Positions 9,148 through 17,504 of a stretch of 64,000 nt of DNA are shown here, one piece after another. The translations under genes and the position numbers were made by a program. The notes below the pieces were generated by a model. The model saw only the letters and a program-made list of their open reading frames with translations. It was not told where the DNA came from and searched no databases. Each line of letters opens with the position of its first letter. Position 1 is the first letter of the stretch. This DNA is from an uncultured Pelagibacteraceae bacterium (lineage in GTDB: Bacteria; Pseudomonadota; Alphaproteobacteria; Pelagibacterales; Pelagibacteraceae), in NCBI GenBank assembly GCA_902546145.1, contig CACCIT010000001.1, positions 1 through 64,000 on the forward strand, read 5' to 3'.

Positions 9148-10590
9148 ATGTATAGCAAATTTGGACAATTCATTGATGGAAAATGGCAAGAAGCAGAAAA
9201 AAAAGAGACATATGATGTAATCAACCCTGCAACTGAGGAAGTGATTGGAAAAGCATCAAAAGCATCTTCAGCAGATGTACAAAAAGCATTAAAGTCAGCT
9301 GAGAAAGGTCTTAAAGTTTGGAGTAACACTACTCCATGGCAAAGATCATATGTAATTAGAAAAATTGCAGATCTAATGAGAGAAAAAAAAGATGTTCTTG
9401 CTAAATGGTTAACACTTGAAGTTGGTAAGCCTCTTGCTGAAGGAGTTGGAGAAGTTGGTGGAGGAGCGGATATATTTGAGTGGAATGCAGAAGAAACAAA
9501 AAGAATTTACGGTCAAACAGTTCAGAGTAGATTTCCTGATACAAGAGTTCATGTTTATTATCAGCCAGTAGGAGTTGTGGCTGCTTTAATACCGTGGAAC
9601 TTTCCAATCATTTTAGCTGCAAGAAAAATTTCAACAGCACTAGCTGCAGGTTGCTCTGTAATTTGTAAACCAGATGTAATTACACCTGGTGCAGTTATGG
9701 AATTAGTTAACATTTGCAAAGAAGCAGGTGTTCCTGATGGTGTGGTTAATTTGTTATCTGGTGATCCTGCAGAAATCTCAAATGAATTATTAGAGTCTGA
9801 TATTATTAAAAAAGTATCAATTACTGGTTCAACAAGAGTTGGAAAATTAATTTTAAAGAAAGCTGCAGATAAAGTTCAAAGAGTAACAATGGAACTAAGT
9901 GGTCATTCACCATTCATAGTTTGTGAAGATGTTGATATGAATAAAGTTGCAGATATTGCGATTACTGCAAAATTCAGAAACAATGGACAAGTTTGCATTT
10001 CTCCTAACAGATTTTATATCCAAGAAAATAAAAAAGATGAATTTCTTGGAGCTTTTATGGATAGAGCAAAGAAATTAAAAATTGGAAATGGTATGGATGA
10101 AGGAACTATCTTAGGTCCTTTGACAACTGCAAAAAGATTAGAGGAAATTGAAAAACTAGTTGAGACAACAAAAAATGAAGGAGCCAATGTTTTAATGGGA
10201 GGAAAAAGACCTTCAGGTTTTAACAAAGGTTATTTTTATGAACCAACTGTTTTTGATAATGTAAAAGACGATTTTACGATTATGAGAGAAGAACCATTTG
10301 GTCCTCTTGTACCCGTTCTTACGTTTAAAACATTTGATGAAGTCATTGAAAGAGCAAACAATAACGACCTTGGTTTATGTAGTTATTTGTATACAAATAA
10401 CATGGACCAAGCGAACAGAGGTTCTGAAATGTTAGAGTCTGGTTGCGTTGCTGTTAATACTGGTGCAGTTGCTGTAGCAGAAGCTCCTTTTGGTGGTATC
10501 AAACAAACTGGTTATGGACGTGAAGGTGGATCAATGGCTATCAAAGATTATCTAAACGTTAAATACACTCACATGGCATTAAAGGTATAA
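9148..10590 (+). CDS. NAD(P)-dependent aldehyde dehydrogenase (succinate/ketoglutarate semialdehyde DH-like)
   Basis: 480 residues, the usual ALDH length. PWNFPII near residue 150 marks the cofactor pocket. SITGSTRVG is the nucleotide loop, VTMELSGHSPF has the catalytic Glu, and NNGQVCISPNRF near residue 284 has the nucleophile Cys. EEPFGPLVPV and the C-terminal FGGIKQTGYGREGG are family signatures. Closest in style to GabD and alpha-ketoglutarate-semialdehyde dehydrogenases. It is followed 2 bases later by an HpaI aldolase, so oxidation of an aldehyde released by, or feeding into, that aldolase is likely. Confidence 0.92.
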   Translation: MYSKFGQFIDGKWQEAEKKETYDVINPATEEVIGKASKASSADVQKALKSAEKGLKVWSNTTPWQRSYVIRKIADLMREKKDVLAKWLTLEVGKPLAEGVGEVGGGADIFEWNAEETKRIYGQTVQSRFPDTRVHVYYQPVGVVAALIPWNFPIILAARKISTALAAGCSVICKPDVITPGAVMELVNICKEAGVPDGVVNLLSGDPAEISNELLESDIIKKVSITGSTRVGKLILKKAADKVQRVTMELSGHSPFIVCEDVDMNKVADIAITAKFRNNGQVCISPNRFYIQENKKDEFLGAFMDRAKKLKIGNGMDEGTILGPLTTAKRLEEIEKLVETTKNEGANVLMGGKRPSGFNKGYFYEPTVFDNVKDDFTIMREEPFGPLVPVLTFKTFDEVIERANNNDLGLCSYLYTNNMDQANRGSEMLESGCVAVNTGAVAVAEAPFGGIKQTGYGREGGSMAIKDYLNVKYTHMALKV

Positions 10591-10592
10591 TA

Positions 10593-11387
10593 ATGAGAAA
10601 AAATAAAATTAAACAAATGATGAAAGACGGTAAACCCGTCATTAATGGTTGGTGCGCAATTCCAAGTACTGCATCTGCAGAAGCAATGGCACATCAAGGT
10701 TGGGACTCATTAACTATAGATATGCAGCATGGATTAGTTGATTACAGTAATGCTCTTCCAATGCTTCAAACAATATCGACAACAGATGTCACTCCACTTG
10801 CTAGAGTTAATTGGAATGAGCCAGGACAAATAATGAAAATTTTAGATGCTGGTTGTTATGGAATTGTTTGTCCAATGGTCAGTAATAGAAAAGAAGCTGA
10901 AAATTTTGTTCAAGCATGTATGTACCCACCTGATGGTTACAGAAGCTTTGGTCCTGTTAGAGGATTAATTTATGGTGGTGCAGATTATGCAGATCACGCT
11001 AATGAAGAAATTCTTAAATTAGCAATGATAGAAACTAAAGAGTCTTTAGAAAATTTAGATGAGATAATGTCTACACCGGGTGTTGATGGTATTTATATTG
11101 GGCCTGCAGACTTAAGTTTAGCAATTGGAGAAAAACCTGGCTTTGATCGAGCTGAAACTACAAAAGCTTATTCTGAAATTTTGAGAATTCTAGAACATGC
11201 AAAGAAAAATAATATTTTTGCAGGAATTCATAATGGTACAACAGAATACGCAACGAAGATGATTGAAAAAGGTTTTGATTTTGTAACGATAGCTTCTGAT
11301 TTAAGAGCTTTAAGTGCTGGCGCTAAAGCAACTGTTGATAAGATGAAAGGTTCTTTATCTAAAAAAGACGACGACGCTACTTATTAA
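10593..11387 (+). CDS. HpaI/HpcH family class II 2-keto-3-deoxy acid aldolase
   Basis: 264 residues. The fold and active site are those of HpaI-type pyruvate aldolases. DMQHG near residue 48 holds the catalytic His, PLARVNW the Arg that binds pyruvate, AMIETKES the metal Glu and YIGPADLS the metal Asp. These enzymes split 2-keto-3-deoxy sugar acids into pyruvate and an aldehyde. The gene directly follows the aldehyde dehydrogenase, a common pair in non-phosphorylative sugar-acid pathways. It ends with a 4-base overlap with a convergent PanB-like gene. Confidence 0.9.
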   Translation: MRKNKIKQMMKDGKPVINGWCAIPSTASAEAMAHQGWDSLTIDMQHGLVDYSNALPMLQTISTTDVTPLARVNWNEPGQIMKILDAGCYGIVCPMVSNRKEAENFVQACMYPPDGYRSFGPVRGLIYGGADYADHANEEILKLAMIETKESLENLDEIMSTPGVDGIYIGPADLSLAIGEKPGFDRAETTKAYSEILRILEHAKKNNIFAGIHNGTTEYATKMIEKGFDFVTIASDLRALSAGAKATVDKMKGSLSKKDDDATY

Positions 11388-12199
11388 TCAAGTTGATTTA
11401 AAAATTCTTCAAACTGATTTTTATCTAAATTAGAGGATTGTTTCTTGCTTGGAAACTTTCCAGCCATAGAATCTTTTTTAAATGCTTTAAGAGCTTTAAC
11501 TCTTTCAACCTTAATTTCATTTCTAAGTTTTAATAAATTTCCATAAGCTTTAGAGTGTCTTGGAGGATTTTCAGTATCACCACAAATATCTTCCATAAAT
11601 AAATACATCACATCTGCATTTCTTCCAGATCCTAAAGAGACAGTTACAATATCTGTTCGTTTAGAAATTTCTCCCATTACATTTTCAGGTATTACTTCAC
11701 ACTCAGCAGAAAAAGCTCCTGCATCTTCTAATCTTTTAAATTTTTGGAATAACTCATAAGCCTCATTTGCAGTTTTACCAACTGCTCGAAGTCCACCTAT
11801 CCAAGTTGATTTTCTTGGAACTAATCCTAAGTGACCCATAACAGGCACATCTTCTTTTGCTAGCATTTCTACTATGTCCATACTTCTTGGTGTCATCACT
11901 GCATCAGCACCATTTTCTAAAGCTTTAAATGCTCCACGCATAATATCATCTGCTGTAACAAATTCGTTCAAAACTAAAGCTGCGGTTAAAAAAAGATTTT
12001 TTGACCCTTCTCTAACTGGAATAATATTCTTAGCGTTAGCAATAATCATGTCAAAGCCAGCTTTTTCTGCAGCAGCAGCCTCATCAACAGTATTTGCAGT
12101 AACTTGAGTAAATTTTCTTTTACCTTTGGCTGCTTTTAAATCACCTACTGTAGTTGATCTTTTGGCTGGTTTTGCAGCCCATGTATATATATTCTTCAT
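11384..12199 (-). CDS. Divergent PanB-like (ketopantoate hydroxymethyltransferase superfamily) protein
   Basis: 271 residues. VPVMGHLGLVPRKSTWIGGL near residue 125 and the following helix match PanB, as does AECEVIPENV with the general-base-region Glu. The metal-binding Asp motif of PanB (VGDS) is IIANAKN here, and the substrate Lys/Glu motif (VKIEGG) is VMTPRS. It is therefore unlikely to make ketopantoate. It is the third gene of a DUF1907 - MarR-like - PanB-like operon, and its ATG overlaps the regulator's stop by one base. A retro-aldol or aldolase role on an acid in this catabolic island is a guess. Confidence 0.72.
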   Translation of the reverse strand: MKNIYTWAAKPAKRSTTVGDLKAAKGKRKFTQVTANTVDEAAAAEKAGFDMIIANAKNIIPVREGSKNLFLTAALVLNEFVTADDIMRGAFKALENGADAVMTPRSMDIVEMLAKEDVPVMGHLGLVPRKSTWIGGLRAVGKTANEAYELFQKFKRLEDAGAFSAECEVIPENVMGEISKRTDIVTVSLGSGRNADVMYLFMEDICGDTENPPRHSKAYGNLLKLRNEIKVERVKALKAFKKDSMAGKFPSKKQSSNLDKNQFEEFLNQLD

Positions 12200-12612
12200 T
12201 AAATACCTTTATAAAGGACGTCTCTTCGATCAATAAATTCCTCAAAAGTCTTAATAGTAACAACTGATGGTAAAATAAAAATTGATCTTTTGTCTTTTTC
12301 GTTTCTAATAATTCTAAAATAACCTTTTTTGATTGCTGTATCGATATAAACATTAGAAGTTAAATAAGATTTCTCTATAACTCTTAATAGTTCATTTTTT
12401 GTAATAGATTTATTTTTATAATAAGCAAGCATCACCATGTGCAGCATAATCCAATGTTGAGGTGTCAGAGAAAACCAATTTAATAAATCATTTGCTAACC
12501 TTCCCTCAAAATCTCCAAGTGAAATTTCAGCTAATGTAATTCTTTTTTGAGTTGATTTTGAAATTTTTTTCTGTTCTTCAAAATTTTTTGGATACTTAAA
12601 CTGTCTTTTCAT
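12199..12612 (-). CDS. MarR-like winged-helix transcriptional regulator
   Basis: 137 residues. The middle and C-terminal part looks like a winged HTH: SLTPQHWIMLHMVMLAYY, then a turn and a recognition helix around SYLTSNVYIDTAIKKG, then the beta wing RIIRNEKDKRSIFILP. The DKRS..F.LP pattern is typical of MarR-type wings. It lies between the DUF1907 and PanB-like genes and probably controls them. A 15-base palindrome lies just upstream. It could also belong to another wHTH family; no ligand domain is seen. Confidence 0.62.
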   Translation of the reverse strand: MKRQFKYPKNFEEQKKISKSTQKRITLAEISLGDFEGRLANDLLNWFSLTPQHWIMLHMVMLAYYKNKSITKNELLRVIEKSYLTSNVYIDTAIKKGYFRIIRNEKDKRSIFILPSVVTIKTFEEFIDRRDVLYKGI

Positions 12613-12624
12613 TTAAATAAACTT

Positions 12625-12639
12625 AAACTTATTAAGTTT
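12625..12639. promoter_or_regulatory. 15-bp palindrome upstream of the MarR-like gene
   Basis: AAACTT-ATT-AAGTTT is an exact 6-3-6 inverted repeat. It sits between the DUF1907 stop (12641) and the regulator start (12612). It is a candidate operator for the regulator, although AT-rich palindromes can arise by chance. Confidence 0.3.
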
Positions 12640-12640
12640 T

Positions 12641-13618
12641 CTATTCAATACTATTTTTGCTTAGTAGCTCCTTATAAATGTTATTTACTCTATGCACTTC
12701 TGAAGCTATATTAAAATATCCCTCATATTCGATTTCATCTGGTGTTACATCAAAATGATAATGACCAGCATCTTTATCATGTTCATAAGAATGAAAATGC
12801 GTATGTTCACCAGACTCTCTTAAATTCAATTCTCCTCCTGTAGGATCTCCAGTCCAAAGTACTGTATAACACTGCAATTTTGGACCAACAGGTTCATAAA
12901 ATTGAAGAAAATCTTTTACACACTTCATTTGTTTTGGATCATAGTATTCATGTTTAATATCTTTATAATCTGGTTGAACATGCGATCTTACTTTTCCTTC
13001 TAAAATTCTAAACACACCTGCGATAGCAACATGTTCATTTTCTTTAAGATTTAAATTATTTGATAATGAAGACCTCATTGCTTGCGGAAGTGAACCTTGA
13101 TTACCTGATCTTCCTTTGATTTTTATTTTAATTACTTTTCCTTGTTTACCATCTGTATAATAAATATTTCCAAGTCCACCGTGTTTTCGTGCGCTATATT
13201 TTTCAACAATACATTTTTTATCAGGACTTACTCTTGCAATTATAGATCTAGACTCGTCAGTAATTAAATTTTCATTAATTACTAATTCTCCGCAGTGACC
13301 ATCTAAACACGACATTGCACCAGATCCTGCACCTAAAGCATAAGATTTTTCTGATCCAATCATTTTAGAAATTTCTTGGTAATCAAATTCAGCACCGATA
13401 AAATTAGGATCATGCATGTATGGCTCACCACCAACATCAATGATTTTTTGATTGCCGCTTATCCCTTCAGATGGACAATCCCATTCACGAAGATTAGGAC
13501 AGTCTACAACTTCTACTTCAACATTTTTAAAATTTTCCGAAAGTCCTTTTTTTAATGCATTCGCTATATCTTTAAGTGAATGATTTGTGAAAGTTCCTTT
13601 TTCTATTTTTAATTGCAT
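12641..13618 (-). CDS. DUF1907 / C11orf54 (PTD012)-like metal-dependent protein
   Basis: 325 residues. The protein resembles the human C11orf54 (PTD012) family along its length. GAGSGAMSCLDGHCGELVIN near residue 97 is a conserved block. Near residues 270-285 the motif HTHFHSYEHDKDAGHYHFD provides the HxH...H set that binds zinc in that family, followed by TPDEIEYEGYF. The human protein has ester hydrolase activity in vitro, but the physiological reaction is not settled to my knowledge. It leads the operon with the MarR-like and PanB-like genes and faces a PanE-like gene, suggesting a step in a carboxylate pathway. Confidence 0.75.
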   Translation of the reverse strand: MQLKIEKGTFTNHSLKDIANALKKGLSENFKNVEVEVVDCPNLREWDCPSEGISGNQKIIDVGGEPYMHDPNFIGAEFDYQEISKMIGSEKSYALGAGSGAMSCLDGHCGELVINENLITDESRSIIARVSPDKKCIVEKYSARKHGGLGNIYYTDGKQGKVIKIKIKGRSGNQGSLPQAMRSSLSNNLNLKENEHVAIAGVFRILEGKVRSHVQPDYKDIKHEYYDPKQMKCVKDFLQFYEPVGPKLQCYTVLWTGDPTGGELNLRESGEHTHFHSYEHDKDAGHYHFDVTPDEIEYEGYFNIASEVHRVNNIYKELLSKNSIE

Positions 13619-13705
13619 GATGTTAATAAGCTATAATTTATTTTGCATATTGTCTATAGATAATATATATAATTTCTATACATAAATAATTTTAAAAAGG
13701 TAACG

Positions 13706-14650
13706 ATGATAAATAAAGATTTAAAAGTAGCCGTACTAGGCGCAGGTGCTATGGGCTGCCTGTTTGGAGGATTGCTAGCTGAAAAAGGTTTAAATGTAAC
13801 TTTAATTGACGTTTGGAAAGAACATGTCGATGCAATTAATAAAGATGGTTTGAAAATGGATGGTCACGGTGGTGATCGTATAATTAAAGTTAATGCTACT
13901 TCAGATCCATCATCGTTAGATAAAATGGATGCAGTGATTGTTATGTGTAAAGCAACTGCATTAGAACCAGCTTTAAATAGTATTAAAAATATTATTGGTG
14001 AAAAAACAGTTTTCATGTCTTTTCAAAATGGAATTGGTCATGAAGCAATAATTCAAAGTATTGTTGGAAATGAAAAAGTAATCGGTGGAACAACAACACA
14101 AGCTTCTAATATTTTGGGACCAGGTCATATAATGAACCATGGCGCATTGCCTTCATGGATTGGTGAATATGAAGGAGGTATAACAGAAAGAATTACAGAA
14201 ATAGCTGATACTTTTACTGCACATAATTTAGAAATGATTGCAGCTGAAGATGTTAAAAAAAGAAAATGGATGAAGCTTTTTGCTCTAACAGCAATTGGTC
14301 CTCTTTCAGCTATATTTGATCTACATCACACCGATCTTTACGTAAATAATAAGGCTAATGATGTTTCAAGAGGGCTTGGTAAAGAAATCATTTTAGAGAC
14401 AAGAGAAGTAGCACTTGCTGATGGAGTTAATGTTTCTGAAGATGAGTGTCTATTTATGTTCAATAAAATTGTAGATTCTATGCAAACTAACAAATCTTCA
14501 ATGGCTTTTGATGTTCAGTACAAAAGAAAAACAGAAATTGATTTTATAAGTGGTGCTGTTTCTAAAATTGGAAAAAAACATGGAGTAAAAACGCCTTTAA
14601 ATGACCTGATGTATAAAATGATTAAGGTTAAAGAAGGTATGTATAGTTAA
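13706..14650 (+). CDS. PanE/ApbA-like 2-ketoacid (ketopantoate) reductase family protein
   Basis: 314 residues. LGAGAMGCLFGGLLAE near residue 10 is the NADP-binding motif of the ketopantoate reductase family, and VMCKATALEPAL and SFQNGIGHE are family blocks. The C-terminal helical domain has KWMKLFALTAIGPLSAI, where PanE normally has a Lys followed by conserved Asn residues; the Lys is kept and the Asn residues are lost. TEIDFISGAV keeps the substrate-binding Glu. It probably reduces or oxidises a branched 2-keto/2-hydroxy acid rather than ketopantoate. The next gene's ATG overlaps its stop (TAATG). Confidence 0.8.
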   Translation: MINKDLKVAVLGAGAMGCLFGGLLAEKGLNVTLIDVWKEHVDAINKDGLKMDGHGGDRIIKVNATSDPSSLDKMDAVIVMCKATALEPALNSIKNIIGEKTVFMSFQNGIGHEAIIQSIVGNEKVIGGTTTQASNILGPGHIMNHGALPSWIGEYEGGITERITEIADTFTAHNLEMIAAEDVKKRKWMKLFALTAIGPLSAIFDLHHTDLYVNNKANDVSRGLGKEIILETREVALADGVNVSEDECLFMFNKIVDSMQTNKSSMAFDVQYKRKTEIDFISGAVSKIGKKHGVKTPLNDLMYKMIKVKEGMYS

Positions 14651-15519
14651 TGCTTAAAATAAATCGATTAAAAAAAATTAAAAGTAATTTTCCTGTACTA
14701 GTTGGAGACAAAGTTGTTGAGAAAAATACTTGCAATTTATTAATTGATGAAATTAGTAAATCTAAAGCTTTTGACGACATGATTATGGGTGGTCGAAGTA
14801 GAATTAATAAAGGCTCAAAAAATTTTAATAACTATATTAAATCTTCAAATAATTCTGCAAAACTCTTCAAACTTTTTAATAGCAAAGCATTTTATAAAAA
14901 AATTGAAACTCTTTTTTCTAAAAATTTTAAAGATGGATCTTGGACAAACACTCACAAACCAAAAATATTTAATCAAAAGAAATTTACTATTAAAAAGAAA
15001 TTAAATTCGAGTGAGTTAAAAAAACTATTAGGAAATAATTATACTAACCCAAAAGTTAATTTAGATATTGATTTTTCGGTTTCTAAAGGAGGATACAGAT
15101 TGCGTCCCCATAGAGATGATATTACCAGATTGTATAATTTCTTAATTTATCTAACAGATATCCCAAAAAAAAATGGAGGATCGCTTACAATCTATAGAAA
15201 AAAATCTAAGAAAAATTTGAGAAAAAGTTTCAGAAGGTTTCCAAAAATGAGTGAATTAGAAGTGGTCAAAGCTTTCACACCAAAGAAAGGAACTGTGGTA
15301 TTTTTTCAATCAACACCAAATTCTTATCATGGAGTTAAGCGTTTTATAGAAAAAAACTGTCCAAAAAGATTTTTTATTTATGGAAGTTATGCACTCAATA
15401 AACCTGTTATTTGGAATTTTAAAGGAACAGCTTACTATCCACATATCATCAATACTAAGAAAAAAATGTTAACTTCTTTTCATGATGCAAATTATTTAAC
15501 AATTGCTCCTAAGAATTGA
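14650..15519 (+). CDS. Fe(II)/2-oxoglutarate-dependent oxygenase family protein
   Basis: 289 residues, strongly basic. PHRDD places the HxD iron ligands at about His154 and Asp156. NSYHGVKRF gives the distal His at about residue 227, and KRFFIYGSY about 15 residues later supplies the Arg expected to bind 2-oxoglutarate. Between them, LYNFLIYLTDIPKKNGGSL is the usual core of prolyl-hydroxylase-like enzymes. It is translationally coupled to the PanE-like gene and followed by a PhyH-type oxygenase. The substrate is unknown. Confidence 0.78.
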   Translation: MLKINRLKKIKSNFPVLVGDKVVEKNTCNLLIDEISKSKAFDDMIMGGRSRINKGSKNFNNYIKSSNNSAKLFKLFNSKAFYKKIETLFSKNFKDGSWTNTHKPKIFNQKKFTIKKKLNSSELKKLLGNNYTNPKVNLDIDFSVSKGGYRLRPHRDDITRLYNFLIYLTDIPKKNGGSLTIYRKKSKKNLRKSFRRFPKMSELEVVKAFTPKKGTVVFFQSTPNSYHGVKRFIEKNCPKRFFIYGSYALNKPVIWNFKGTAYYPHIINTKKKMLTSFHDANYLTIAPKN

Positions 15520-15550
15520 TATTATTAAAAAATGCTACTAGGTTCAATTA

Positions 15551-16534
15551 ATGTCAAATAATCTTCAAAAAAAATTACTTGAACAAGGATATTTGAGAGT
15601 AAAAAATGTTCTTAACTATCAAAGAGATTTAAAGCCAATCCTTAATGACATGGAATTTGTAATGGATTGCTTAATCCAAAAATTTGCGAAAAAAAAGGAT
15701 GTAAAAAAAGTTCTTAATTTAGATTTTAAAAAAAAATATTCTTATATATCAAAATTAAAAATTGATGATTTAGATCAATATTTTAATACTAGATTGCCAA
15801 GAGACCATGTCAAGAAAGATAGCGATTATTTTGCTACTCAGTCTTTATGGAATTTAATCACAAATAAAAATATTTTAGATGTTGTTGAAAAAATTTTAGG
15901 AAAAGAAATTATGTCTAATCCAGTGCAAAATACTAGAATTAAACAACCTGAAAAAAAATTACCAAAAGGGTCAATTTTAGATGGTTTAAGTGGAAGAACA
16001 CCTTGGCATCAGGATGCTGCTGTTCTTAATTCTAAAGGACAAAAATTAACGGATATGGTTACTGTATGGATACCTTTTACAAAAACTACAAAAAAGAATG
16101 GGTGCATGATTACTGTCAAAAAAATTAATAAAATGGGATTATTAAATCATATTGCTGGTTATAGGGGCCAAGTAGAAATTAAAGACAGTAAATTACTAGA
16201 TAAAATGGAACATATTCATTTAGAGGCAGATGTTGGGGATGTAATTCTTTTACACAAACATTCAATTCATTGTTCTCTGCCTAACAGATCAAATGATTTT
16301 AGAATAAGTGCAGACCTTAGATATAACGTAGCTGGCCAACCTTCTGGAAGAGATCCGCTACCAAATTTCTATGTAAGAAGTAAAAACAAAAAAAATCTCA
16401 AAATTCAGAATTTTAAACAATGGTTAGCTCTTTGGGAAAAAGCAAAAGAAAAATGTATTCCACGTAAATATGCTTTTAAATATCCTTTACCAACGTTTAA
16501 GAATAGTAAAAGAGATCTTTCAAAATTATTATAA
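15551..16534 (+). CDS. Phytanoyl-CoA dioxygenase (PhyH) family oxygenase
   Basis: 327 residues. TPWHQDAAVL gives iron ligands at about His153 and Asp155. DMVTVWIPFTKTTKKNGCM is the PhyH core, HSIHCSLPNRS contains the distal His at about residue 240, and the Arg of FRISADLRYN is placed to bind 2-oxoglutarate. PhyH members hydroxylate small molecules including CoA esters, ectoine and natural-product intermediates. The gene sits 31 bases after another oxygenase and 12 before a DMT transporter, so the three may act on one imported or exported compound. Confidence 0.82.
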   Translation: MSNNLQKKLLEQGYLRVKNVLNYQRDLKPILNDMEFVMDCLIQKFAKKKDVKKVLNLDFKKKYSYISKLKIDDLDQYFNTRLPRDHVKKDSDYFATQSLWNLITNKNILDVVEKILGKEIMSNPVQNTRIKQPEKKLPKGSILDGLSGRTPWHQDAAVLNSKGQKLTDMVTVWIPFTKTTKKNGCMITVKKINKMGLLNHIAGYRGQVEIKDSKLLDKMEHIHLEADVGDVILLHKHSIHCSLPNRSNDFRISADLRYNVAGQPSGRDPLPNFYVRSKNKKNLKIQNFKQWLALWEKAKEKCIPRKYAFKYPLPTFKNSKRDLSKLL

Positions 16535-16546
16535 AAAAATTAACAA

Positions 16547-17467
16547 ATGAATTCAGTAACTACCCGTGTCTACTCGGTAGACTTTTTTTTAGCAATTCTT
16601 GGCTATTCCTTATTTGTTATCATGGACTCTATAGCAAAAGAATTGACAAATTATTATCATGTAACACAAATAATATTTATTAATTCTTTATCGGCACTAC
16701 TGCCAATTTTACTTTACACTCAAGTTAGAAATTCTTGGAAAAAAATTAAGACTAAAAACTTTTTTGTACATTTGGTTAGAGCAATAACTTTAATAATTTC
16801 AATGGGATTATTTTTTCTTTGTATAAATAAACTTCCGTTGACAACCATGTATAGTATCATCTTCTTTACACCCTTTGTATTAACAATTGGATCAGTAATT
16901 TTTCTAAAAGAAAAAGTAAGTTGGAGAAGATATACGGCAATATTAGTAGGTTTTATTGGAACAATAATTGCAATCGATCCTTTTGGAAAAGAAATAAATA
17001 ACTATGTGTTATTGGCATTATTAATACCTATTTTTTCTTCAGTAGGTCATTTGTTGGTTAAAAAATATGGTCAATCAGAGAGTGTGTATTCATTTTTAAT
17101 AATTGGAAAGTTAATTTTAATTGTTATTTCAGGTGTGATTACATTTGAGCTTTATATTCCAATGACTAAAACAGATTTTTTTTTAAATTTTAATGCAGGT
17201 TTATTAAGAGGAATGGGAATGATTTTTATTATAAACTCGGCTCGTCATCTGCCTGCTTCAATATTTGCAAATACACAATATGTTCAATTATTAATTGGTG
17301 CATTGATCGGTTTTTATATTTTTAATGAAATCCCTACTTGGAATATTTATTTAGGAAATGTTTTTATAATTGGTGCTGGAATTTATATTGTTTTAAGAGA
17401 GATAAAACTTTCTAGAAATATTGTTTCAAATTCAATAAGACCAACAACAATTTCAATAAAAAAGTAA
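16547..17467 (+). CDS. EamA/DMT-superfamily transporter
   Basis: 306 residues, about ten hydrophobic segments in two repeated halves, the pattern of EamA permeases. The first half contains MDSIAKELTNYYH and the end of it FLKEKVSWRRY; the second half ends with FNEIPTWNIYLGNVFIIGAGI, the equivalent repeat motif. Members move metabolites such as amino acids or nucleotide sugars across the inner membrane. It follows the two oxygenases closely, so the cargo may be their substrate or product. Confidence 0.85.
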   Translation: MNSVTTRVYSVDFFLAILGYSLFVIMDSIAKELTNYYHVTQIIFINSLSALLPILLYTQVRNSWKKIKTKNFFVHLVRAITLIISMGLFFLCINKLPLTTMYSIIFFTPFVLTIGSVIFLKEKVSWRRYTAILVGFIGTIIAIDPFGKEINNYVLLALLIPIFSSVGHLLVKKYGQSESVYSFLIIGKLILIVISGVITFELYIPMTKTDFFLNFNAGLLRGMGMIFIINSARHLPASIFANTQYVQLLIGALIGFYIFNEIPTWNIYLGNVFIIGAGIYIVLREIKLSRNIVSNSIRPTTISIKK

Positions 17468-17504
17468 GTTATTCAATTTAAGTTAAAAATATATATAAAT
17501 AAGT

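Noticed and set aside
11384-14650. Pantothenate biosynthesis operon (panB, panE)
   Set aside because: Key catalytic residues of PanB and PanE are missing, panC is absent, and the context is catabolic.
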